This document shows, piece after piece, positions 56,627 through 64,000 of a DNA stretch of 64,000 nucleotides. Every line of letters begins with the position of its first letter. Positions within the stretch are counted from its first letter, which is position 1. Origin of the DNA: Ephemerocybe angulata (taxonomy: Eukaryota; Basidiomycota; Agaricomycetes; Agaricales; Psathyrellaceae); the NCBI GenBank assembly GCA_013368325.1, contig JAACJK010000001.1, positions 186,001 to 250,000 of the forward strand, written 5' to 3'. The notes beneath the pieces are model-generated. The model was not told the DNA's origin. It made no database searches and was given only the letters and a program-made list of their open reading frames with translations. Made by a program: the position numbers and the translations under genes.

Positions 56627-57150
56627 CAATGTCGCTTCACACAAGAGACGAGGAAATAGCAGCACCGGGAAGAGCCAACGGCTCCACCCGAAAAAGCAAA
56701 TAATATTACGAGAACTACATAGGACAGGCAACCGGTACGGCACTCCTGTTTTTGGTAGTGGGTGGGTGGGAGACGAAAAAATTCAAAACGTGAGGTCGAG
56801 GACGAACAACGGTGATGGAAGATGAAGAATAAGATTTACGAGACCGAATGCGCTGACCCTCTCCACCAAGGTCTCAGAGGTTAGTCAACAGACCAAGGAG
56901 ATTCAGGTTGACCAAACCAGGTCCTACCCTATGTCAGCGCCTTCTCGTCATCATCACCATCACTCCGTGTTTGTCCTCGCCAGAACGGGCTCCATTGCCC
57001 TTAGGAAAACACAAGTCTTTTATCCAGACCAATGTCGCTTCACACAAGAGACGAGGAAATAGCAGCACCGGGAAGAGCCAACGGCTCCACCCGAAAAAGC
57101 AAATAATATTACGAGAACTACATAGGACAGGCAACCGGTACGGCACTCCT
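56627..57150. repeat. 3' terminal repeat block of the retroelement (Y-Z-X-Y)
   Basis: Y (121 bp) at 56627-56747 and again at 57030-57150; Z (24 bp, gtttttggtagtgggtgggt...) at 56748-56771; X (258 bp) at 56772-57029. X and Y recur at the other end (63388-63766). This is the split direct-repeat pattern of tyrosine-recombinase retrotransposons, not an LTR. Confidence 0.85.
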
Positions 57151-57187
57151 AATCCTAGTAGGGAAAGAAAATAAAGAAAAGAAAGAA

Positions 57188-58207
57188 TTAAGATGAAGCT
57201 GAGGGCTGATGATGAGGAGGACCGGTGCATGTTTGGTGAACGAAATGATCCAGAAGCATGGGATGTTTGCGTATGTAGATCTTCCAGGCGTCGGAAGACC
57301 AACGACCGATGGCCTGGATGATGTCTGGTGCTGCGCCGAGGTCTGCAAGAGCTCTTGCTCCACCGGCGCGCATGGACTGCCCTCTGATAGCCGGACCCCA
57401 GTCGAGGTCGCGTAAACGGGACAAAAAGAAACGCCGGGTGGGGATAACCCCGCGTTCGGTTAGCCATAGAGGTGAGAGGAAGGGGTGGTGCTGGTCACGG
57501 CGAGCGAGGAAGGTGTGGAACATCTTGATTACATCCAAGTCGGGCCAGAGATTCTTGAGGACAACTGTGCTACCTTCGAAAAACCTGTCGGCCTTGTGGG
57601 CCGGCAAAGTGAAGGTCCAGGCGTCCGGTGCGAGGCGACTGACCGAAGACCTGCGCGCGAATTTTGCAGGATTTCGGATGTCAGGGTTGTCAGGGATGGT
57701 GATATCACCGAGACGGAGCAAGGCGTGGAAGCCAGTAACGAGCATGGTTTGGAACAAAAGGTCGTCGTAAGAAACGAAACCTTCAGCGATGGCGGCGCGT
57801 AACATGCTGGTTGTGATGGGAGATTTGCGAAGAGTGGGTGTGTTGCGAAGACGTTTGCAACCTATAATGGTGTCCTTGACGATAGTGGATGACCGGACTG
57901 TGCGAACAGATGGGTAGTACGGCTCCAATACTTGCGCGATGCCAGATAAATATGAAACGATGGAGGAGACCTTGATATGGTCGGACATGAACATAATATA
58001 GTTGGACATGGTGGTGGGAGAGGGTTCAAGGGGGAAGTGGTGAAGGTCGCAGAATGCCTTCCATGAGTTGTAAGCAGATGCATATGTCGTCCACGTGGAA
58101 CGGTCGAGGCGCATCCCGAGGACGACCATACGCCTGTTAGCAAACTCTTCCTCCGTCCACGGGCGGCGTAAAGGTTGGTGTGGACGGAGGGAAACGGCAT
58201 CATTCAT
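57188..58207 (-). CDS. Tyrosine recombinase of the retroelement
   Basis: 339 residues. N-terminal SAM-like DNA-binding part (STWTTYASAYNSWKAFC), then the catalytic domain with ALLRLGDITI (first Arg), IRGQSMRAGGARALADLG (box II: second Arg present, but the usual His of HxxR reads Gln) and IGRWSSDAWKIYIR, which contains the Tyr nucleophile. It would integrate the circular cDNA without a target duplication. The ATG overlaps the RT stop as ATGA (58204-58207), suggesting translation by termination-reinitiation. Confidence 0.85.
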   Translation of the reverse strand: MNDAVSLRPHQPLRRPWTEEEFANRRMVVLGMRLDRSTWTTYASAYNSWKAFCDLHHFPLEPSPTTMSNYIMFMSDHIKVSSIVSYLSGIAQVLEPYYPSVRTVRSSTIVKDTIIGCKRLRNTPTLRKSPITTSMLRAAIAEGFVSYDDLLFQTMLVTGFHALLRLGDITIPDNPDIRNPAKFARRSSVSRLAPDAWTFTLPAHKADRFFEGSTVVLKNLWPDLDVIKMFHTFLARRDQHHPFLSPLWLTERGVIPTRRFFLSRLRDLDWGPAIRGQSMRAGGARALADLGAAPDIIQAIGRWSSDAWKIYIRKHPMLLDHFVHQTCTGPPHHQPSASS

Positions 58208-60240
58208 ACGTCATCCCCCAGCGCTATACGTGGGGGTGTAAATGGTTGGATGTCGATGCCGGGGGATATAGCCCTGGCGCGGTCGAAGTCGAAACGGGAA
58301 AGGGCATCGGCGATTTGATTATCGACTCCGGGGATAAACAGAACCTTGAAATCGGAACATGATTCCAAAGCGATGTCAGAAGCAGCTTTGAGAATGGGAT
58401 TGACTCGTGGAGAGGCTTTGAGAGTGTTATAGATGTCGACCGTATTCGAGTTGTCAGAATAAATGGTGGTGTGAGAGGGTAGGAAGTCGGTGGAGTCGAT
58501 GTGTTTCAAAGCCGATAAGACGCAAAGACTTTCATGGAGAAAGATGAACTCTTCTCCTTGGGTATCGACAGTAGGGGCATAGAAACCAAGATTGAGACCA
58601 CGAATCCAAAATCCCATCCCCTCCAGCGACGCATCACAGAAAACCGTCAGATCAGCGTCTTCATGTGGGTCCCAATGCGCACATTCGAGCAAATGGACAC
58701 CAGACGCTGAACTAAGGTGGCCGCGAGCCCACGTCAAGTCGTTACGAACCGCGTTGTTAATCCGAATTTTAGCGGTGGGAACAGATTTCCCTCGCATCTT
58801 GGCGTAAACGTTCGCCAAGCATGGACGAAGGTGGGGGAAGACGTTAAAAGCCCAATTCAGCCACCCGGCAAGTTGCTGCCACCGTTTGAGGGTAGCGCCT
58901 TTCCGGGCAAGCTGGCCGGCTTCATCACACCAGAGATCAAGTTCTTGAAGAAGGTCCATTCTGGCGTCGTCGGGAAGAGTTAAAGTCATGGTAGTGGTAT
59001 CGACGGAGATGCCAATAATGGTTAACGGATTTCCGGATACTTGCTTTGACTCCTTGTGGGGAACACCAAGGCGATCCCAGACGCGAAGAAGTTGCGCCTG
59101 AGGTGCAGGCATCATCTTCTGGTAAGGCTCGTACCATTCGATGTCGTCCTCGCGTGCCACGCCAAAATGGTCGTCGGAGTATTCGGCGATAGCAGGGATG
59201 GCGTACACACAAACGGCGATCCAGTTCACCAGTGCCATGAAAGCAATGAACAGAATTTGGGAAGCAGTTCCCCCAAAGACGTTGCAACGATTGACGTAGT
59301 TCAAACCATCAACATGCTCGACTTGTTTGATTTGCCAAAATCGATGCATGGGTATTAGGCGGTAAGCTTCCTGAACATCGGCCTTCCAGAGAATCAACCG
59401 TGCTTCGGGGAACCGACGTCGAAACTCGACAAGGGTAGGGCCGAACGTGCGCATACCATCAAGCGGCGCCTTACCCATTGCGTCCTTATCAACCATGAGA
59501 TTCAGAGCATGAGGGCCGAAGCTATGGTTGACGACTTGACGCCAGGCAGAGCCGTTGTCCTTCGGTACAGCGAAGTTGGGCATTCGGACCATCCCATCTA
59601 GAAGGATCCCAAAACCATCGGAATACCGATTTCGAGAGAGTTCGATATCTCGTTGGTCACGTAGAAACCTAATCTGGTCCTCATCCTCGATTACTGGTTG
59701 TGGAGCTTCATATTTCAACGGGTAGTCATCCGGAATATTCGCATATGGCCAGAAGCCTTCGCGAAGAGAGCGAACAACCGAATCACAGAAGGGACGGTTG
59801 GGATGTGAGCACAGAGCATTCTCGAATTCATTGACATGTATTGGTGTGACGATTTGGAAGAGATGTGGATGGTCGGTAATGGTGCGAGCGACGCGTGAAT
59901 CTTGAATGACAGATGGAGGTGGTGAAGGAAGAGGGGATGCATATTCCGTCCATTCGATAGCGCGAATTGGTTCGGGAAGGCCCCAATCGTTATAGCGCAT
60001 GTACTTGGGGACGTAGTTACGCCTCCTTGCTTCCTCCGCTTTTACATGCGGTCTCTCCGTGGCCTGGCTTCCCACACTTTCGACAGGCATGCCTGAATCG
60101 ACACATGCCGTCTGCCCTTTCGCATCCTCCCTTCTGGTTAAACCTGTCACAGACTCTTCCTGCTTTTCCTCCTCCACCGAATCCACTTCCATATCCTCCA
60201 GCTTTCCCTTTCCCTTCGCGTTTCTGAGCTTCGACTCCAT
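58204..60240 (-). CDS. Reverse transcriptase / RNase H (complete, second copy)
   Basis: 678 residues from MESKLRNAKGKGKLEDMEVD. RT motifs: ILWKADVQEAYRLIP (motif A Asp), FGGTASQILFIAFMA, and AEYSDDHFGV (YxDD box). RNase H: LTVFCDASLEGMGFW, FIFLHESLCVL, TIYSDNSNTV and VDNQIADALSRF (D-E-D-D set). The first 74 residues overlap in another frame with a copied gag end (RRNYVPK = exit). It belongs with DIRS-type RTs by the FCDASLEGxGxW and DNxxADALSR patterns. It lies in unit 1 of the tandem duplication and continues into unique sequence at its 3' end. Confidence 0.88.
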   Translation of the reverse strand: MESKLRNAKGKGKLEDMEVDSVEEEKQEESVTGLTRREDAKGQTACVDSGMPVESVGSQATERPHVKAEEARRRNYVPKYMRYNDWGLPEPIRAIEWTEYASPLPSPPPSVIQDSRVARTITDHPHLFQIVTPIHVNEFENALCSHPNRPFCDSVVRSLREGFWPYANIPDDYPLKYEAPQPVIEDEDQIRFLRDQRDIELSRNRYSDGFGILLDGMVRMPNFAVPKDNGSAWRQVVNHSFGPHALNLMVDKDAMGKAPLDGMRTFGPTLVEFRRRFPEARLILWKADVQEAYRLIPMHRFWQIKQVEHVDGLNYVNRCNVFGGTASQILFIAFMALVNWIAVCVYAIPAIAEYSDDHFGVAREDDIEWYEPYQKMMPAPQAQLLRVWDRLGVPHKESKQVSGNPLTIIGISVDTTTMTLTLPDDARMDLLQELDLWCDEAGQLARKGATLKRWQQLAGWLNWAFNVFPHLRPCLANVYAKMRGKSVPTAKIRINNAVRNDLTWARGHLSSASGVHLLECAHWDPHEDADLTVFCDASLEGMGFWIRGLNLGFYAPTVDTQGEEFIFLHESLCVLSALKHIDSTDFLPSHTTIYSDNSNTVDIYNTLKASPRVNPILKAASDIALESCSDFKVLFIPGVDNQIADALSRFDFDRARAISPGIDIQPFTPPRIALGDDV

Positions 60241-60250
60241 CGTACGAGAG
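58324..60250. repeat. 1,927-bp tandem duplication, left unit
   Basis: Matches 60251-62177 at a constant offset of 1,927 bp, with no difference noticed. Begins gactccggggataaacag and ends ccatcgtacgagag. Confidence 0.95.
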
Positions 60251-62167
60251 GACTCCGGGGATAAACAGAACCTTGAAATCGGAACATGATTCCAAAGCGA
60301 TGTCAGAAGCAGCTTTGAGAATGGGATTGACTCGTGGAGAGGCTTTGAGAGTGTTATAGATGTCGACCGTATTCGAGTTGTCAGAATAAATGGTGGTGTG
60401 AGAGGGTAGGAAGTCGGTGGAGTCGATGTGTTTCAAAGCCGATAAGACGCAAAGACTTTCATGGAGAAAGATGAACTCTTCTCCTTGGGTATCGACAGTA
60501 GGGGCATAGAAACCAAGATTGAGACCACGAATCCAAAATCCCATCCCCTCCAGCGACGCATCACAGAAAACCGTCAGATCAGCGTCTTCATGTGGGTCCC
60601 AATGCGCACATTCGAGCAAATGGACACCAGACGCTGAACTAAGGTGGCCGCGAGCCCACGTCAAGTCGTTACGAACCGCGTTGTTAATCCGAATTTTAGC
60701 GGTGGGAACAGATTTCCCTCGCATCTTGGCGTAAACGTTCGCCAAGCATGGACGAAGGTGGGGGAAGACGTTAAAAGCCCAATTCAGCCACCCGGCAAGT
60801 TGCTGCCACCGTTTGAGGGTAGCGCCTTTCCGGGCAAGCTGGCCGGCTTCATCACACCAGAGATCAAGTTCTTGAAGAAGGTCCATTCTGGCGTCGTCGG
60901 GAAGAGTTAAAGTCATGGTAGTGGTATCGACGGAGATGCCAATAATGGTTAACGGATTTCCGGATACTTGCTTTGACTCCTTGTGGGGAACACCAAGGCG
61001 ATCCCAGACGCGAAGAAGTTGCGCCTGAGGTGCAGGCATCATCTTCTGGTAAGGCTCGTACCATTCGATGTCGTCCTCGCGTGCCACGCCAAAATGGTCG
61101 TCGGAGTATTCGGCGATAGCAGGGATGGCGTACACACAAACGGCGATCCAGTTCACCAGTGCCATGAAAGCAATGAACAGAATTTGGGAAGCAGTTCCCC
61201 CAAAGACGTTGCAACGATTGACGTAGTTCAAACCATCAACATGCTCGACTTGTTTGATTTGCCAAAATCGATGCATGGGTATTAGGCGGTAAGCTTCCTG
61301 AACATCGGCCTTCCAGAGAATCAACCGTGCTTCGGGGAACCGACGTCGAAACTCGACAAGGGTAGGGCCGAACGTGCGCATACCATCAAGCGGCGCCTTA
61401 CCCATTGCGTCCTTATCAACCATGAGATTCAGAGCATGAGGGCCGAAGCTATGGTTGACGACTTGACGCCAGGCAGAGCCGTTGTCCTTCGGTACAGCGA
61501 AGTTGGGCATTCGGACCATCCCATCTAGAAGGATCCCAAAACCATCGGAATACCGATTTCGAGAGAGTTCGATATCTCGTTGGTCACGTAGAAACCTAAT
61601 CTGGTCCTCATCCTCGATTACTGGTTGTGGAGCTTCATATTTCAACGGGTAGTCATCCGGAATATTCGCATATGGCCAGAAGCCTTCGCGAAGAGAGCGA
61701 ACAACCGAATCACAGAAGGGACGGTTGGGATGTGAGCACAGAGCATTCTCGAATTCATTGACATGTATTGGTGTGACGATTTGGAAGAGATGTGGATGGT
61801 CGGTAATGGTGCGAGCGACGCGTGAATCTTGAATGACAGATGGAGGTGGTGAAGGAAGAGGGGATGCATATTCCGTCCATTCGATAGCGCGAATTGGTTC
61901 GGGAAGGCCCCAATCGTTATAGCGCATGTACTTGGGGACGTAGTTACGCCTCCTTGCTTCCTCCGCTTTTACATGCGGTCTCTCCGTGGCCTGGCTTCCC
62001 ACACTTTCGACAGGCATGCCTGAATCGACACATGCCGTCTGCCCTTTCGCATCCTCCCTTCTGGTTAAACCTGTCACAGACTCTTCCTGCTTTTCCTCCT
62101 CCACCGAATCCACTTCCATATCCTCCAGCTTTCCCTTTCCCTTCGCGTTTCTGAGCTTCGACTCCAT
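60251..62167 (-). pseudogene. Reverse transcriptase first copy, fused to duplicated gag end
   Basis: Same sequence as the RT at 58204-60240 up to KVLFIPGV, where the tandem junction joins it in frame to a second copy of the gag C-terminus (LSYDGVEAQKREGKGK ... to the stop at 60017). It keeps the YSDD box but loses the last RNase H Asp (DNQIADALSR). The fused reading frame is long and open but is a product of the duplication, not a natural polyprotein. Confidence 0.85.
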
Positions 62168-62177
62168 CGTACGAGAG
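60251..62177. repeat. 1,927-bp tandem duplication, right unit
   Basis: Second unit, abutting the first without spacer. In gene direction it is upstream and contains the gag 3' end and the RT gene without its last 39 codons. Confidence 0.95.
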
Positions 62178-63341
62178 GTGGGCGTCGGCGAGGTACTGGA
62201 AGCGTTGGGATTCGGTGAGTCGCATTGCAGTCCCTCCTTTGACCAGTTTCCTGACGGCGTCGTCGAAGGCAATGACTCGAGGGGCTGACTGGGGTAGTTT
62301 TGCTGCGAAAAGACGTCGGATTTGATTTCCGTAGTCTCGCAATTCCCGCCTTCGATGTTCGAAGACGAACTCGTAAGCTTCCGATGCTGCGTCCCACGCG
62401 GAAGTCCACTGTGCTGCATTCGTGACGCGGGTTGAACTTTTGACTGCTGCAGTAAAGGTGATCTCGCTGTCTCCCATGCGCGCAGACTCCTGTTGAGGAG
62501 CATTGCTGAAGTGCAAGTGCCCGAGCACGGTGTCGAGGTTGACGGCGTGCCCTTCGAGGATGTGGCGCCACTCTGATTCAGGGAATCCACTGGGAGCGGT
62601 CGGTGAAAGCTCGATGTCGGACAAGGTCCATGATATGTCGAGTTTAAAGAGTCGGAGGAGCTCCTGGTTACGGAGGCAGGAAGAGTCGGAGGTGTTCGCT
62701 GCAAAGTCGTCGTCTTTGGCAGCCCATGGTAATTGCTCCCGTCGAATACGAACTCGTTTGCCTCCGCTGATTGCGGGGTCGACATCTCCATTCGGGCTAG
62801 AAGACCGACCCCTTCCCCTTGTTCCGGGGAGGAATCCATATTGATTTCCCGGTGGAGACTTGGACCTCGAGTTGCGCTCTCGTGGGCTTGGACGGTAGGC
62901 GAGAGCCTTCTCGACCCTTTTTCCCTCTCGAGTTGCCGCTTTCTCGACTCTCTCCTCTTCTTCGATTTGCTCCACGAAGTGTTCGAAACCGCGGTGTCGT
63001 TTGTTTCGTTCCGAGTCCGAGTATTCGCCGTCAAGATCGAAGATGGAGTACAGGCGTCCGATGGCGACGCCCTTGGGAAGATTCCGACGTCGGACATCCT
63101 CCCAGACAGCCTCGGCCTTTTCGACAATCTCTGTGGCGAAGGTGTCCGTTCGGACGCTGTTCTGTCCCGAATTTTCGGAGAAACCGAACGGCTGCAGCCC
63201 ACCCTCGTTATAAGTGGTCCCCGGTCGATTCTCTGTTCCAGAGGAACCTTGGACGAAGTCGTTCGCCGCTCCAACCTGTCTACCATTCCTTCCAAACGAT
63301 CCAGAAGTTCCGTCGGGAGGTTGATTTGATCCATCAGACAT
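61944..63341 (-). CDS. Gag-like nucleocapsid protein of the retroelement
   Basis: 465 residues, starting MSDGSNQPPDGTSGSFGRNG. A helical middle region (ISWTLSDIELSPTAPSGFP, EAYEFVFEHRRRELRDYG) precedes a Gly/Lys-rich linker and a zinc-binding tail: CDRFNQKGGCERADGMCRFR followed by H (CCCH-like finger), then CRKCGKPGHGETAC (CCHC knuckle). It packages element RNA in virus-like particles. The RT frame begins inside the gag 3' end in another phase, 224 nt before the gag stop, so RT needs frameshifting or its own start. Confidence 0.85.
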   Translation of the reverse strand: MSDGSNQPPDGTSGSFGRNGRQVGAANDFVQGSSGTENRPGTTYNEGGLQPFGFSENSGQNSVRTDTFATEIVEKAEAVWEDVRRRNLPKGVAIGRLYSIFDLDGEYSDSERNKRHRGFEHFVEQIEEEERVEKAATREGKRVEKALAYRPSPRERNSRSKSPPGNQYGFLPGTRGRGRSSSPNGDVDPAISGGKRVRIRREQLPWAAKDDDFAANTSDSSCLRNQELLRLFKLDISWTLSDIELSPTAPSGFPESEWRHILEGHAVNLDTVLGHLHFSNAPQQESARMGDSEITFTAAVKSSTRVTNAAQWTSAWDAASEAYEFVFEHRRRELRDYGNQIRRLFAAKLPQSAPRVIAFDDAVRKLVKGGTAMRLTESQRFQYLADAHLSYDGVEAQKREGKGKAGGYGSGFGGGGKAGRVCDRFNQKGGCERADGMCRFRHACRKCGKPGHGETACKSGGSKEA

Positions 63342-63387
63342 TCAGGTAATGATTTGATGTTGAGCGAATTGGCGATGTGAAGAGAAA

Positions 63388-64000
63388 GACGAAAAAATTC
63401 AAAACGTGAGGTCGAGGACGAACAACGGTGATGGAAGATGAAGAATAAGATTTACGAGACCGAATGCGCTGACCCTCTCCACCAAGGTCTCAGAGGTTAG
63501 TCAACAGACCAAGGAGATTCAGGTTGACCAAACCAGGTCCTACCCTATGTCAGCGCCTTCTCGTCATCATCACCATCACTCCGTGTTTGTCCTCGCCAGA
63601 ACGGGCTCCATTGCCCTTAGGAAAACACAAGTCTTTTATCCAGACCAATGTCGCTTCACACAAGAGACGAGGAAATAGCAGCACCGGGAAGAGCCAACGG
63701 CTCCACCCGAAAAAGCAAATAATATTACGAGAACTACATAGGACAGGCAACCGGTACGGCACTCCTGTTTTTGGTAGTGGGTGGGTGGGAGACGAAAAAA
63801 TTCAAAACGTGAGGTCGAGGACGAACAACGGTGATGGAAGATGAAGAATAAGATTTACGAGACCGAATGCGCTGACCCTCTCCACCAAGGTCTCAGAGGT
63901 TAGTCAACAGACCAAGGAGATTCAGGTTGACCAAACCAGGTCCTACCCTATGTCAGCGCCTTCTCGTCATCATCACCATCACTCCGTGTTTGTCCTCGCC
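63388..64000. repeat. 5' repeat X, then Y-Z-X of a probable neighbouring element
   Basis: X 63388-63645, Y 63646-63766, Z 63767-63790, and X again from 63791 to the window end (210 of 258 bp). Only the first X is needed as the element's own 5' repeat. Y-Z-X repeats the order of the 3' block at 56627-57029, so a second element in the same orientation probably follows. Confidence 0.8.

Larger units (their letters stand above)
56627..63645 (-). mobile_element. DIRS/Ngaro-like tyrosine-recombinase retrotransposon
   Basis: On the minus strand the order is X repeat (63645-63388), gag, RT-RNase H, tyrosine recombinase, then Y-X-Z-Y. There is no integrase, no aspartic protease and no LTR. Split direct repeats (A1 ... 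B1-A2-B2) with a tyrosine recombinase define the Ngaro/PAT-type groups. It is inserted 157 bp upstream of the helicase start codon. Internally it carries a 1,927-bp tandem duplication. Beyond 63645 the repeats continue as Y-Z-X, as if the 3' end of another element abuts. Confidence 0.85.

Noticed and set aside
56471..56743. Extension of the helicase to a start at 56743
   Set aside because: The extra frame runs through the retroelement terminal repeat (Y block from 56627) and repeats elsewhere as MPYRLPVLCSSRN frames; the ATG at 56470 directly precedes the helicase fold.
60017..63334. 1105-codon minus-strand open frame as one polyprotein
   Set aside because: Its first third is an off-frame reading of gag, and its end is a second gag tail joined at the 1,927-bp tandem junction. 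It is an artefact of duplication.

Overview
The window looks like nuclear DNA of an agaricomycete (mushroom-forming) basidiomycete. Genes carry many 50-60 nt GT-AG introns. The families seen (GH10 xylanases, F-box/LRR-like proteins, DUF6533 membrane proteins, DUF7330, DUF6589, a Plavaka-type transposase, small secreted cysteine-rich proteins) are typical of that class. Family names come from recognising motifs by eye; no database search was run.

Region 1-35.3 kb is a GH10 endo-xylanase cluster of seven copies (called A-G here): A (2.8-3.5 kb, truncated), B (4.7-5.8), C (14.7-15.8) and D (16.4-17.7) on the minus strand; E (26.6-27.8, frameshifted), F (30.7-31.9) and G (32.2-33.3) on the plus strand. 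Two nested duplications explain the layout. First, an imperfect inverted duplication pairs [F-box > < C < D] at about 12.4-18.2 kb with [E > F > G > < F-box] at about 26.1-35.3 kb. Second, a younger, apparently identical direct repeat (1-3455 = 11879-15333, spacing 11,878 bp) fits a tandem duplication whose junction at 3455/3456 cut xylanase A and a DUF7330 gene. The spacer between the inverted arms (18.2-26.1 kb) holds ordinary genes: a divergent pair of small beta-rich proteins, a 57-residue secreted peptide, mitochondrial ATP synthase subunit g, a small secreted cysteine-rich protein and a GFA-domain protein.

Region 35.4-50.5 kb starts with a DUF6533 seven-TM-like gene and then a secreted cysteine-rich gene split in two by an 11,266-bp DNA transposon (38777-50042). 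The transposon has TGTCGGAAAA terminal inverted repeats and a 2-bp target duplication. Removing it restores the host reading frame. It carries a Plavaka-type transposase, an accessory ORF and a gene with a possible double-stranded beta-helix (2OG-Fe/TET-JBP-like) dioxygenase core, all on the plus strand.

Region 51.7-64 kb holds a DUF6589 protein and a RecQ-like DEAD/DEAH helicase in tight tail-to-tail arrangement, then a tyrosine-recombinase retrotransposon (DIRS/Ngaro-like: gag, RT-RNase H, tyrosine recombinase) on the minus strand with split direct repeats. This element contains a 1,927-bp internal tandem duplication. A second copy of its terminal block at the right edge suggests a neighbouring element. 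Two short non-autonomous elements (a 595-bp one with a 10-bp target duplication and a 241-bp one with 28-bp inverted repeats) sit in the F-box loci.
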